A DNA stretch of 64,000 nt from Rutstroemia sp. NJR-2017a BVV2 (lineage: Eukaryota > Ascomycota > Leotiomycetes > Helotiales > Rutstroemiaceae), in NCBI GenBank assembly GCA_002946415.1, contig NJPS01000002.1:62001-126000 (forward strand). Reading direction: 5' to 3'. The position numbers and the translations under genes were made by a program. This document shows positions 34,728-47,265 of this stretch, piece by piece. How positions within the stretch are numbered: the stretch's first letter is position 1; each line of letters opens with the position of its first letter. The notes beneath the pieces were generated by a model. The model did not search any database, had not been told where the DNA came from, and saw only the letters and a program-made list of their open reading frames with translations.

Positions 34728-35289
34728 GATGTTGCAGTTCTTCGTATTACCGTTACAAGCATAGGAGATTATGTATCATAGTTGAACGTTTTCTGTGTCT
34801 GGACCTATAAACACAAGAGCAGTTTTAGTTTCCATGTTCGGCCATGTGGCCTCAAACCCGCTAGACCATCTTCGGCTGATAAGATAACGGAAAAGTGTGG
34901 CACACGGCTTCTACCGCGCTTGCGTAGGGATGGGCGATGTAAGTAGGCACGGTAGGTCATTCAGTCACTCACCTACTATCTCGTGCTCTTTATCTTTCCT
35001 TCTCTACAGTCTGCTCTCGACACTCCCTGGTGATTCGGAGATGTGCTGACTTGCTTTATGACTGGACTCTCCCAGCCATGTATCATCTCGCATTCGACAT
35101 ACAACTTCTCGCAGATACGCCCATGTTCACTTGACCGTTTCCAGCCTATTCAACCTTCGACCGGAACGATAGTTCATTGACTACACCCTTTCGCAGACCA
35201 CATTTCTTAGCATTTCCGACACTCATTAATACCGATTCGAGCGCATATATTCTATCTCATTCGAGCATTTCGAATACAATTTCCCAACA
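34728..35289. promoter_or_regulatory. Divergent promoter region of COG6 and ATG9
   Basis: 562 bp between two start codons pointing apart. The ATG9-proximal half is pyrimidine-rich (CTTTATCTTTCCTTCTCTAC near 34990), as in many fungal promoters. No defined operator is recognised. Confidence 0.5.
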
Positions 35290-38160
35290 ATGATGGCCTC
35301 CAACATTCTCTCGCGGCTTCTACCTACAAATCCGCAAGGCCGATCAATATACGACGAGATACGAGCACACGATGAAGCCTCCGAACCAGACTTAGAAGAG
35401 CGGGCAGGAATGTCTCTTGATGAAGAGAATCTTGGGTTTCCAGCCCACGAGTTGGGGAATCCGGCGGAGGTCTTCGATGCGGAATCTACAACAGAGAGTA
35501 CAGCATTTCTACCTGGTCCGCAGCAAACTCCGATGAAACCCAGATTTGATAAGAAAGGCAAAGGTAGAGACCTAGGGAGGTTACTAGCTGAGTCTCCTCG
35601 ACTCTTAGAAGAAGATCCCGATGATGATGTGCCCGCCTCTTTATTGATCGAGGGTAACGATCATCGCGGACCGATCACCCCAAATCAGGCTCGGGTTAGG
35701 CACACTTCATCACAGAAGAGATCAGCACCAATACCAGGACCATCTACAAGAGAAAATCGTGTTCTGTGGGAGGCTACGCAGACACAACAGAAGCTACATC
35801 GAGATGGGGAAGCTGGAACAACAACCTCGAGTTCGCGGCAGCCCTCATATCAACCTACCGGAGTGCTGACAGGGAGCCCTCGAGACAAAGCAATGTGGCG
35901 ATGGATTAATGTGATGAACCTTGATAAATTCATCAAGTCTGTATATGTCTATTATGAGGGATCTGGGATTTGGTGCATAGTCCTCGACAAAGTTATAAAC
36001 CTTCTGTATGTCTATCACTCAGAAGTTACGCAAGTTACTAATTATTATCAGCACACTTATTTTCGTAGCAGTATTTACGACCTTCCTTACACAATGTATC
36101 GATTACAAGAAAATACACCGCGAACATGCCCACAGCTTGAAGGAGGTATTAGTGCCGCAGTGTACGAAGAAGATATCGGGAATGCCAAATGTCGCGATCT
36201 GGCTGCTCTGTTTATACGTACTTTACAGAGTCTATCAACTCTTGATCGACCTGCCCGGCTTGATGCAGATGCGTGACTTTTATACCTACCTACTCGAAAT
36301 CCCAGACAATGACATGCAAACTGTGTCATGGCAAACGATTGTCGGAAGAATTATGGCTCTGCGAGATGCGCATCCTATCACAACGGAAAAGACTTCGCCA
36401 TTCAACAGGAAATGGGCGTTAGGAACCCAATCCAAACAACGACTCGATGCTCACGATATTGCTAATCGGCTAATGAGGAAGGAGAATTATCTCATTGCCA
36501 TGTTCAACAAGGAGTTACTGGACCTTACATTACCATTCCCATTTTTGCACGGCCGACAGCTTTTTTCGCGAACCTTAGAATGGAATTTAGAATGGTGCAT
36601 ATTAGATTACGTTTTCAATGAGTTTGGGCAAGTTAGACAGCTGATATTGAAAGACTCGCACCGCAGGGAGTTGAGCGACGGCTTGCGAAACAGGTTCTTG
36701 TTTGCCGGCTTTATGAACGTCATCTGCGCCCCTGTTATTGTTATATATGTTGTGATTGTGTACTTCTTGAGATACTTTAACGTATGAAGCCTCCTACAAC
36801 TGGCGTGTACCGTCTTCGCTAACAGGACGTTTAGGAATATCACAAAAATCCTGCCGCTCTAGGATCGCGCTCTTATACTCCGCTTGCGGAATGGAAATTC
36901 AGAGAATTCAACGAGCTTCACCATCTGTTTAACAAACGGATAAACATGTCATTTCCATTCGCATCACGATACCTAGATCAATTCCCGAAGGTCAAAATGG
37001 TCCACATGGCTCGATTTATAACCTTCGTAGCTGGTGCAATAGTATCGGTTTTGGTCATTGCGACTGTGTGGGACCCAGAGGTTTTCCTTGGATTCGACAT
37101 CACCCCCGAGAGGTCTGCACTTTTCTATCTTGGAGTGTTCGGTCCACTTTGGGCTATCACAAACGGTATGATACCGGATGAAAACCTCGTTTTCGATCCA
37201 GAGTATGCTCTACGGAATGTAGTCGACTATACCCACTACATGCCAACGCACTGGGAAGGTCGACTCCACAGCGACGAGATCAAGCGGGAATTCTCTACGC
37301 TTTACCAACTTAAAGTTGTGATCTTCATAGAAGAAGTTCTTAGCATCATTATCACGCCATTTATGCTCTGGTTCAGCCTACCCAAGTGTTCCGACCAGAT
37401 CATCGACTTCTTCAGAGAATTTACCGTCCACGTAGATGGACTAGGCTACGTGTGTTCCTTCGCCGTCTTCGATTTCAAGAAAGGAATCGGACGAACCCAA
37501 CAGAAAGGCAAAGTCAACGCCGACGTACGCGAAGATTATTATTCCACCAAACACGGCAAAATGGCTGCCTCATACTACGGATTCATCGACAACTACCTCC
37601 TCAACCCCAAAACCGGCGTGCCAGGCCACCATCCCCCCGGCACCCGCCAACAATTCCACCCCCCTCCAGCCTTCCCAGGCCTAATGTCTCCCACCCTCGC
37701 CGCAGACATGCACGCCTCCCGCCTCGGCCGCAGCGAACTCGGCCCCCCAGCTAAACCCCGCCCCAACGACCCCCAACGCGCAGGCCGCACCCCCCGCTTC
37801 CAAGCCACCGGCGGCGGTGGCTCCCCTATGGCGTCGATCCTGCTGGACCCACACCACCAGCCCTCGTCCTCCGGGTACATACGCCGCAACTCGCGGTCAC
37901 GCTATCAAGCGCGGCGCGGCACGAACATCATCGAAGAGCCGGTTGAAGACGACGAGCTCGGCCGCCCGATTAACAAAGACCGGCTTGGGGAGGAAAGCGT
38001 CGCGCGCCTGGGCGAGTCCACGTGGGAGGTTTCGCCAACGGGGAGGGAGGACGAGGAGGATGAGGAGGAGGCGGATAGGGCGACGGGGGCGGGGGTCTTG
38101 GGGTTGTTGTATCAGTTTCAGAAGGCGCAGACGCAGGGAAGGCCGGGGATTAGTATTTAA
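35290..38160 (+). CDS. ATG9: Autophagy lipid scramblase Atg9
   Basis: Atg9 is the multispanning membrane protein of autophagy whose vesicles seed the phagophore. Exons 35290-36005, 36052-36781 and 36835-38160 keep phase and give 923 residues. The first ~215 residues are hydrophilic. After them come WINVMNLDKFIKSVYVYYEGSGIWCI, TQCIDYKKI, LTLPFPF and LEWNLEWCILDYVFNEFGQVRQL, all Atg9 hallmark blocks. Further ones are EWKFREFNELHHLFNKRINMS, HWEGRLHSDEIKREFSTLYQLKV and FFREFTVHVDGLGYVCSFAVF. Several membrane segments are visible between them. The C-terminal ~200 residues are disordered and proline/arginine-rich. Two ATGs stand in tandem at the start; the first is used here. Confidence 0.96.
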
Positions 38161-39109
38161 GGGAGAAATGGATATATATGGTTTCTTCTCTCTGTGAGGG
38201 AAGGTGGGGATTATGATACGGATAGTTTATTGTCGGATCGTACGGTATGGAGTTTGACGGTAGGCAGGTCGGTGGGTCGGGCATTTACATATATATACAT
38301 ACTTGGCATCGGTTGTTGGACATTACGATATGATTGATGGATCGATCGAGGAAACAAACAAACGCATAGTTGGGAGTAGAATGGAATGGTAATTGGTGAT
38401 TATAGCACATTATATTATACTATGTGTGAAATGGAATGGAATAGTTGTTACCCACTCGTATGGTGGTAGATGTGATGCGAAAGTCTAGTGTGGTATAGAA
38501 GAGAAGAGAAGTCGGGCGTATTGTTGTTATCTACATTATGCGTGTTCTTTGTTGGAACTGAAACTGTTGATTGTGCTGTGATGCTGCATTCTCTGTCTGT
38601 GTATCATTTGCTCCTCTCGTGGAGGTTTTATCGATTAGTAGCCGGTCTACATATACAATACCATCTATGCTATGCCATGCAACTGCGTTGTGTCTGTCTA
38701 GTTTTATTCATATTCGAAAATGCTGCTCTAGTTTGTGTAATAATAGTTTAATACATTTGTATGTATATATGTATAGTCGCAAGCGCTGCTAATAGTACAT
38801 TCTCTCTACGTGATGATTCATTACACTCAATGTCTTTCATTGACAATTTGGTATCGCATGCTTCTTAAACCTCGATTTGAGTTGCAGTATAATGGACTTA
38901 ATGTTTGAAGGAAGCTAATCTTTTATTTTGGATCGTTATTCGTAAGCCTCTGTCTATCTACTCACATTAACGTCACCTAGATAGATGTGGAGAACGTATG
39001 CTCATATGCATCTAACCTCGATATGGTATGATATGAACTAACCATAAGACGCGCACTCTCCTCCTCCCTTCTCATCCCATCCCATCCCATTCCAACCCCA
39101 CCCTACAGC
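38161..39109. other. Convergent 3' region, no gene seen
   Basis: A 949-bp stretch between the ATG9 and PARN-like stops. It has many short TA-rich tracts and no recognisable frame. Confidence 0.5.
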
Positions 39110-41023
39110 CTACCACCTAGCATCAAGAACCTTGACCCTATCCTCCGGTCTCTGTTCCGGAAAAGCATCTAAATCACAAACCCCCCCTTCCGCAGCATTC
39201 ACCCTCAACTTATTCGCATACACATCCCAGAACGGATTATCCATATCCGGGATCCACTGCGATGGTCCATGGTCTGCAAATGCCACTGTTTTTGAGCTGG
39301 CGGATCGTTTAGTTTTAGATTTAATCTCGGGCTCATGATCTTCGATGGCTAGGACGGCGAACTTGTTTAGCTGGAGCGAGGCCGGGATGGGGGTAGTGGT
39401 GTTGGAAGTAGAGGAGAGGAGGGGTGCGCCACCAACGTCGTCATCGTCGTATGAAGAGGATTCGGAATCTCCAAGGTCGTCTTCGTGGTCGATGTAGTCG
39501 GCACCGTTCTCCGCGTAGAGTTTGGCTGATAGTTTGGTGAAGAGTTCTGCTGTCATCCAGCTATCAAATCCTGCCTCGTGGCTCTTGCCGATGGTAGATC
39601 CATACGAGTTGTGATCTTCATGAAGCACAATAAGTGGTTTGTGAATCTTTTGAAGCGGGACAAGTAGTTCCTTAAGATTGCTGCGAGGGTTCATAGAATT
39701 GTTGCCGTGCGTAGCGAGGTATTTAGTGTCGATAACGATAGGGAAGAGAGTATGGATTTGAGATTGAAAGTCACCAACCCCTGCGGGAAGTCTACCGATG
39801 AAAGTTTTGTAGAGGAAGCAAAGATCAGTGAATAGGTTGTGGCCGACGATGACATGCTGTTTCTCTTGGAGTCTTTCAGTGAGATCTTTGAGTTCAGCTT
39901 TCAGTTCTGCACGTTTGGCAGAAGTGTCTTCTTCGTGAGAAGCAGGCTTATAAGACCACAGGGGGTCGATTCCAGAGAGATCACCACCGGAAAGAGCTTC
40001 GAAGATGAATCGTATGCCCATTTGAACGGCAACTCGCTCGTTGAAGATTTTTACCTGTTCATCTTTTTTCTGCGGATGGTTAGCACTTCTAAGTATACCT
40101 CCATGTAAACTACAGGGTGAGAAGATAGCAACAGCAGTGAGAAAAGCGATATAAAAAAGAACGTGTGCCTCCATACCTTTGCCTCTCTATCCTTGTTAGT
40201 CTTCTCGACTTGCATAAAGCTTCCATCTGAACGAGGAAAGCATCGATAGTCTGGGAATTCCTTCCGAACGAGTTGATAGATCAGTCTTCTCTGGTAACCA
40301 TTTAATGCCCCCTTCTTACTGTCAATATTGACAAAGGTACTCTTCGGCTTGAGAATGTTAGCTAAGTTCAAATAAGTGATTGAGTATATTCTACCTCCTT
40401 TGCTTCAATCCACTCAGTGATGGTGTTTCTAGCTCCCCGGTAGAAATTCAAAGCCTCGAAATCATCTGGATCAAAGACGAGATCGGGAATTGTAGCGTTT
40501 CGCTCCGATCTCGATTCGTATTGCAGACGGGTCTGAATCTCCTCCTCCTCTGATAGGTATGGAACACCACGTGAGAAGACGGCGCCGATATCAAAACCAT
40601 TGGATTGAAGGAAGTGAGTGGCGGAGCTGGAAAAAGTGAAATTCCGCTCTAGATCGAAGACTTTATCATAGAGGAAGAGTGGACTGAGATTGATATTGTA
40701 TGGTCGAGCCAGATAGAATTCTGTTTGGTTGTCAGCATGATACAGACAAGAGAGAGACGACCATATTCACCCTTTTCGCGATCCTCTTCAACACAAGTAA
40801 TACCGAGTTGCAGAACTTGAAAAGTCTCAGCGGCCTCTTTGACTTCCTCGTACTGTTTCTGCAGTGTTGGCTTTCCCACATCATGAGACCTGTCACCTGC
40901 ACTATACTTAGGTCTAGTGCTGATACCACTCATCTCAAGATCGAAAGAGACAAACGAGGCGTTTGCAATATCCTTCAAAATTGGCACTAGCAATTGCTTC
41001 CAGTTGTTCTTGTCGACCTCCAT
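39110..41023 (-). CDS. PARN/CAF1-family poly(A)-specific ribonuclease
   Basis: This is a DEDD-type 3' exoribonuclease of the PARN branch, which trims poly(A) tails or RNA 3' ends. Exons 40771-41023, 40395-40720, 40177-40347 and 39110-40069 keep phase and give 569 residues. The first acidic pair lies in SFDLEMSG: Asp28 and Glu30, the same numbers as the catalytic pair of human PARN. The third acid is in GHNLFTDLCFLYKTF and the fourth in HEAGFDSWMTAELF. An R3H-like insert region (PKSTFVNIDSKKGALNGYQRRLIYQLV) lies between them, as in PARN. The C-terminus is acidic, then ends NPFWDVYANKLRVN. Whether it works on mRNA or on small RNAs (as S. pombe Triman does) cannot be seen. Confidence 0.9.
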
Positions 41024-42172
41024 GATGGCGTCGAGGAGTCAATGGACTACTTGAAATAGATGAGGTTGATAAGAATAAAAAAAGTATGAAAGCTGCAAGA
41101 AAGCTGGAGAAGAAAGGTATAGGAAGCGATTCGGCGGCGAGAGGCAGAACTTAAGGTGAATATCTTTGCCGTACGACCAACCAAAGACAGTATATTGACA
41201 TCCGAAAAGAATCTCAAGGCTGAGTATGGCGGTGGTATGGAGGCGAAGCTAGGAAGAGTGCAGCGAAGATTCCAAAAGCGAAGGCGAAGGCGATGTCGAT
41301 GGCGATGGCGATGGCGAAGAGGGACGGGAAGCTAAGAGGAAGGAGGAGGATGGAGGAGTGGATTGTCTAAGTTTGAATCTGTACTTGCATTCCATTTCTT
41401 ACCGGATTTTGACGGTAGGTGTCCTGCGCTCGATTTTAATCATTCATTGTGTTACTTTGCATTCTGTATATAATTGCGGCTCTTTCATGTCTCTTGTACG
41501 GAAGTGAGTAAAATGGTCCTTCCGCTTCAACGTTCAAACACATCCAGGATTCCAGGTTGGTGCTTGTGTAACCCTTGCTGGCCAAATCTCCAAGATTCCC
41601 CCACAATCGATGGCCAAATTACCTTCCACTTCTTCAACCAATCACCGCTGTCTATCGCAGTTCCTACTTGGTCCAGTTAAGCTGGCTGCATTTCAATATT
41701 TTTCCAAGATTATAACTCAACGGTACCTTCAAAACAACAGATGTTCAGTCCCAGGCTCCCAGCTAACTACTTGAACATTACACTTAGAAGTTACTTGGAA
41801 GATTCAATCATTCTCAGAGTCAAGCTGTCTTTAGATATCTATCAAAATCCATTCTAAATTTGTTGCTGATTTTTCTACAAATTCTTTTGAACTGATACCT
41901 TTTGTTGATCTTGGGCGACACAAGTTGGTGGTCCCTTCACATATGCTAATGAATTAGGATAGACCGAGGCTCAGACCGAGTAGGTAACCGCATCTGATGC
42001 TCATGCCCCAATCTCCATAACCGTCAAAGACATTTTTCTCTAATGTCAATAGGTTCTTCAACACTCATTTCCTCATTCCTGGACTTCGCTTTCCTCCCTT
42101 TCCTCCAATTCACCCCTCTCGTTCTCGTCGCATAACAGATCTCAAGACGAACAACAATAGACGGCGATAATT
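41024..42172. other. Divergent intergenic region with a GGCGAT repeat
   Basis: 1.15 kb between the PARN-like and PEX26 starts. A purine-rich run of GGCGAT-type units lies at about 41283-41325, in the leader side of the PARN-like gene. No gene was supported; one 68-codon frame at 41474 starts from a true ATG but lacks family features. Confidence 0.5.
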
Positions 42173-43636
42173 ATGGCTTCTGACGGATCTGTAACAACAA
42201 TAAATACCTCGGATCAATTGTCCCCTTCACACCTACTTTCCAATTCGATCTCATCCCTCTCCAGCTCCCGCTCTTCTTCCCGTCATACGTCCCAGATATC
42301 GAAGACCTATCGTCAAGCATCGACTCTCTTCCTCACGCGTCGTTTACCCGAATCGCTGTCGACCGTTCTCCCGGTTATAACACCACCCTCCGATACCGAC
42401 ACCGAAAGCGCAAATGATCCCGCCAATTCGCTTGCGCCTGTTGCTAAAGCATCTCGCACTACCCGTATCAAAGTCTGGAGTCTGTATCTCACAATCTTGA
42501 ATGCGATATTAGAATTAGATCCGGCAGAAGGAAAACAAGCGTTTGGAACAAGCCAATTCCGAGCGCTGGTCGCAAAAGTTAGGGATGGAGAGGTCTGGGA
42601 AGAAGTTGTGAAGAATGGCTACCAAGGTATTGAAGGAGATGTCGATGCCGACGTTGTCATCAACCTGTAAGTTCAATTGATTGCGCACGTCTTGACTTTT
42701 CAAACAAGCAAACAAAGAAACTAACAAACCTCCTACAGCGCAACCCTCCTCCTTGCGCACTCCCGCTCCCAAAAAGTAAACCAAACCCGCCTGGAAACCT
42801 ATCTCGCAACGTCCAGCACCCCTTCCCTCTCTGCATCCATATCCACGACCCCCACAACTGCAAACCCGTTTCCTTCAAAACGGCGCTCCGCCCCGGGTAC
42901 CGAAACCCCCCGCGACCTCAACACCCGCGTCAAGATCCTCGAGCTCTACACCCTGCACGTGCTCCTCCGCAACAACGAATGGGAGTACGCGCGCGAATTC
43001 ATCACCATGAACGAAGTACTAGACGAGGAGCGGCGCGAGGCCTTCCTCGGTGCTTGGAAGAGTTTGAAAGAGGAGAGCGAGGAGGGCGAAAGGAGAGAGC
43101 GTGCGGAGAAGGAGTACCGAGAGGAGCAGCTCAAGCGAGAAATTGAAGAATCTCGCCGACTCAGAGAGGAGGAGGAACGACGGGGAAGAGAGGAATTGGA
43201 TAGGAAGGCTCGAGCTAGCGGTGGGAATGCAGGCGGGACTTCTTCAGAAGTCGATTATGGAATCGAAGACGAAGCGACGAATTCCACAAGTAGGAATCCA
43301 GCAACAGCATCTGTTACTTCATCCACCACACCTTCATCTACAGCGAAACGCACAAATACGAAAAAACCTAAGCCGCCGCAGCGACAGAATAATAAGAAAT
43401 CGGTAATAGAGAAAGCGAGCACGGTGATTGCTAATCTCAAGCGAGCGATCCTGGAGTCGGGGTTGGGGCTTAGAGGGAACCCGTTGCTGGTACTGAGGTT
43501 GCTGGCATTTGTGGTGGGGATTGTGGCGGTGTTTGGGAGGAGGCAGGTTAGGGAACGGTTGAGGAGGGTGCTGGGGGAGGGGTGGGGAAGGGTGAGGAGG
43601 ACGGTGGGGATGGGGGTTAAGGTTAGTTATATTTAG
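42173..43636 (+). CDS. PEX26: Peroxin 26, peroxisomal membrane anchor
   Basis: Fungal Pex26 anchors the AAA ATPases Pex1-Pex6 to the peroxisome to recycle the import receptor Pex5. Exons 42173-42666 and 42739-43636 join in phase 2 and give 463 residues. The N-terminus is Ser/Thr-rich, then comes a helical domain ([43 protein letters not shown]). A second block includes [30 protein letters not shown] long Glu/Arg-rich coiled coil spans about 275-330. A single C-terminal membrane segment ([17 protein letters not shown], about 413-430) is followed by a short basic tail, the layout of a tail-anchored peroxin. Confidence 0.87.
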
Positions 43637-45023
43637 GGGGAGAGGGGAAGAGGTGGGGATGGGACAGGTAAGATTGGGGGAGGGGGAATCTGTATGAATA
43701 TGAGATGAAGAAAGACGAAGAGAAGACGAAGACGAAGACGAAGACGAAGACGAAAGATATAATTTATGAAAACAATTGGTCGGCGTATACACAGCAACAA
43801 CAACAACGACATACCCACAGCAGACCAATTGCGCAGCGAGTATGTATGAGATTGAAGCAGTTTGAGCAGGGGTAGAGGTAGAGGTAGAGGAGCAGGGAAA
43901 GAAGGATTAGAGGAGCAGGGAAAGATAGTGTAAAGGAGGGAGGAGGGAAGGGGGAGGAAATCTCTTTATATACTTTTATTGACTTCGAACCTTGGACTTG
44001 GACTTTATATTACTTTATATTACTTTATATTCCCTTTGTCGTTTCTGTATTTGTATGATTAGCTGTTTGGGGGAGGAAGGTAGTTTGGTAGTTAGGTAGT
44101 TAGTTAGTATATGAAGCTATGTTAAATTATATTGCATTGTATTTATATGCCGTTGCATGCATGCATGTGTAGATATTGGGATGAGATAGGGTTCATACTA
44201 TTAGGTGGTTAGGCGAGTAGGTAGGTATATGTGGTAGGAAGTTGAGAAGGTAAGTTAGTTCGAGCGGTTTGTAGTTACATGGGGATATAGGCGTAAAGAA
44301 GAAGGAAAGGGGAAGGGAAAGGGAAAGGGGAAAAAGAAAAATGCAATAGGTTTGGTGGATAGATAGTCCAAAATAAGGAATAGGATAGTCATAGATAGAG
44401 GGGGTAGTTATAGACGATGAGGAGGTCGGGATAGGGATAGGGATAGGGATGAGGAGAGGGATGGGGATAGCAGGAGAGAGAGAAGCTTTCGATATACTGC
44501 AGTAGGTACGTAGGTGGCGAGGTAATAGGTAGGTGGATAGTGAGCAATAGTTGACTTGGACAGTTCGATCAGTTTTGTTAGTTTGGACAATTATATCACA
44601 TCGAAATGATCGAATCAGACCAGACCGTTCCATGCAGATTTCCAGAGGATATTTCAAATGCAGGCAACGAGAGGATTCAATGAAGTGATTGGGATATCAA
44701 ATTCAGTAAATCTCCTATCTTTTCCTGTATACAAGTGCACCTCCTACACAAACTGCTTCATGATCCGCACTCCGGTTTCCTTCTCCCCCACTCCGAGCTG
44801 ACCTATCTTACTCCTCTCGCTTACTATTCGCCCATCGTCTTCTCTCTCTTCTGCTTCTTCTGCTTCTTCTTCTTCCGGTAATATACAACATGCGCTTCCC
44901 CTTCTCTCCAACAGCCCGAGAAGATGCACTTACTTTTCAACCAAGCCCATCAAAGAGCCAACACTGCATGCAACATCTGACTCTCCCAACATAAATCACT
45001 CTCCCATCTGACCTTCCTTCCCC
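43637..45023. other. Repeat-rich convergent 3' region
   Basis: 1.4 kb between the PEX26 and lectin stops. It holds simple repeats: GAAGAC units at about 43722-43754, GAGGTA units near 43873, a 16-bp word (AGAGGAGCAGGGAAAG) twice near 43886 and 43909, three TACTTTATAT units near 44010, and GGGATA units at about 44427-44451. Open frames here are products of the repeats. No gene was supported. Confidence 0.55.
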
Positions 45024-46478
45024 TTACAAATACTTCTTGCTCCCGCCATTCTTCCTCTTCTTATACAACATATACGCCACCACCAAGCCCACCTGACTCC
45101 CCACCACAACCAGCGCAATCGCGCCCAATCCCACACCTCCCGTACTCTTCAAACCCTCGCCCACCGTCCCCAACACACTACCGTGGGTCTCAGAAACTCG
45201 CTGTTTCAGACTCAGGACGTGTTGATCCAAAGCCTCGTGCAATTCTTTCTTGGTCATTTTCACATCGTTCTGTACATCTCTCAGATTTCGTTCCAATGCG
45301 GGGATGGACTCGAGTTTGGATAGAGAAGATTCCAAGCGGGAGATGGTCGAGGAAAGAGAATTGATGTTGGTGTTGAGGGTTTCTATGCGGGAGAGGGAGT
45401 TGGCTTGGTAAGAGGATAAGTCGCGGTTTAGGGCGCTGATGTGTTTCATCATGGCTTGGAGACGGTTGTGGAGGTCGGCGAATTGCGCGTCTGAGGATTT
45501 GAAGTCGCTGGCTGGAGCTTCGGATGGAGTATCTAGTGGTTTTTGTTGCTGTTGCTGTTGTTGCTGCTGTTGGTTTTGAGGAGGGGTGTTGGCAGCTTGG
45601 TATTGTTGTTGCTGCTGTCCTTGGTTTTGAGGATTCTGACCCTGCACATCATCAGGTTCGTGGGAATCCGTAGTGACGACGAACTTGAATATTTCGAACG
45701 AGTCGGGGTTTTCCGCAGAGGCAGCAGTTACTCCGAAGACGTAGCCAGGAGGGAGCTTGACGTTCGGAGCCTCGAAACAGAGAGCGCCGTCTACTTCAAC
45801 TTTGAACGTGGAGGATGTTTGACGGATATGGATCTTAGATGGAACACCGCGATTGCGGTAAGGATAAGCGCAGTGACCGAATGCGAGGGAGTCGACAGAG
45901 TGGTGCGAGGAGTATTCGATCGTACCATCGTTGAGAAAACCACGGATATATCCGCCCTAATGGTCTGTAAGCAAGTGTGTAAAAGGCAGATGAAGTGGAC
46001 ATACAGATCCTGCATATTGATCTATGACTAGAGCAAATCCATCAAACTTCCCAACCGTGTATATGCTCGATGTCTTAATACCCTCGTTCTTCGCATACCA
46101 GATATTCAGATTTCCACCACCTCTCTCAGGACCAGTCGCACGAAACTCGACATCAGCTGCCCATTGTGTATGTTGTAGCTGCTTTTCTGTCCATAGAGCT
46201 CCCCGCTGATTGCCAGATATCGGAGGTGTAAGAACGATCTTGTTGCTGAGGATCTCAGGGTAGTTGGGTTGTCCTATCAGATGGAAATTCGGAACAGCGC
46301 GACTATTTGGAGATATTCTACTATGGGTCAGTAAAACACTCTTGCTTTACACTTCGCAGAAGCAATCTCACCTCCCATCATGACCAAAACTCAAATCAGT
46401 ATTAAGATAGGTAGCTTGCGCATACGCAAAGAATGCGGCCGAGGCAAGGGATGATAATGGAGCTTTGAAGAAATACAT
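45024..46478 (-). CDS. L-type lectin cargo receptor (ERGIC-53/Emp46-47 type)
   Basis: This receptor recognises N-glycans on secretory cargo and cycles between ER and Golgi. Exons 46372-46478, 46005-46317 and 45024-45956 keep phase and give 450 residues. A signal peptide (MYFFKAPLSSLASAAFFAYAQA) precedes the lectin domain (about 25-240), with FDGFALVIDQYAGSGGYIRGFLND and the conserved AFGHCAYPYRNRG stretch. A Gln-rich linker (polyQ, coded around 45541-45620) leads to a coiled coil (about 290-400). A membrane segment (GAIALVVVGSQVGLVVAYMLY) comes next. The cytosolic tail ends KKYL, a classic KKxx COPI retrieval signal, which settles a type I ER/Golgi topology. Confidence 0.93.
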
Positions 46479-47265
46479 GGCTGCTTATCCTTCCAGTTCG
46501 TCCTCCCAAAATTGAACAGAAAAGAAAGAAAATGTAAAGAAAACTACCAGAGTCTCCTAATCTTCTACCTCAATGCCAGGAGGGTTTAATATATTCTTCA
46601 CTTATTTTCACAAATATAGTAGAAGAGAAGGAAGACGTGAAGTTGTGGACAACTTGGCACTTTGGACCTTTTAATATCAGATTGTTGTCCAGGCGGTTCA
46701 ACGACCCGGCAAAGCGCACCCACCCCTAACAAAATGGCAAATACCCGTTCACTCTTCGTCCTTTCGGCTCGAGGGTTTGTTAAAGACAGATTGCACTGTG
46801 CCTCGTATAATATTGGTTACACAATATATTCCAAACAGTGTAATGAGTAATGACCGGATTGGTTTTCCTAAAGCTTGAACCGAAGGGCCAATGTCGAAGG
46901 TGAATTTATGATGAACTAGATGGCGTACAGTGATTTCTGAGGGTACAAATGCTGGATCCATATTTGGGTGTTTTGTGTGTTTTGCTGGGAGAACTTCTGG
47001 AACAGCCTTGGAACTTTCTGTCCTGGCCAGGTAGCTGTGCTTTGGTGACGGGCCGAGACGCGAGCTTCCAAACTCCTCCCACAGCTGTTTGACCCTCCAT
47101 CGGCTTTTCTAAATTCCGTGGTGTGGGTGCGGGAACCTCAACTTCACCTCACAAAGACCACGATACAATTCTCCTCCAGCAGGAAGCTTTGATCCTCGCA
47201 TTTATCCCACCTGGGCATTTCAACTACTTCACCCAAGCAGTCCGCGCTCCGTCAGATATGCTCAA
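46479..47265. other. Divergent intergenic region, no gene supported
   Basis: 787 bp between the lectin and ALG8 starts. Two short ATG-start frames on the minus strand (about 46749-46961 and 46906-47100) have no family features; the first has a hydrophobic patch. A 10-codon upstream frame begins at 47258, eight bases before the ALG8 start codon. Confidence 0.5.

Noticed and set aside
44427..44451. GGGATA repeats as an internal telomere-like tract
   Set aside because: The fungal telomere unit is TTAGGG; GGGATA does not match, and the tract sits in a simple-repeat region.
44193..44657. A 154-codon minus-strand frame
   Set aside because: It is made of simple repeats (PIPIPIP, LSLPLS) and lacks a plausible start context.
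46749..47100. Two short minus-strand frames before ALG8
   Set aside because: True ATG starts but short, no domain, and no junction that joins them into one convincing protein.
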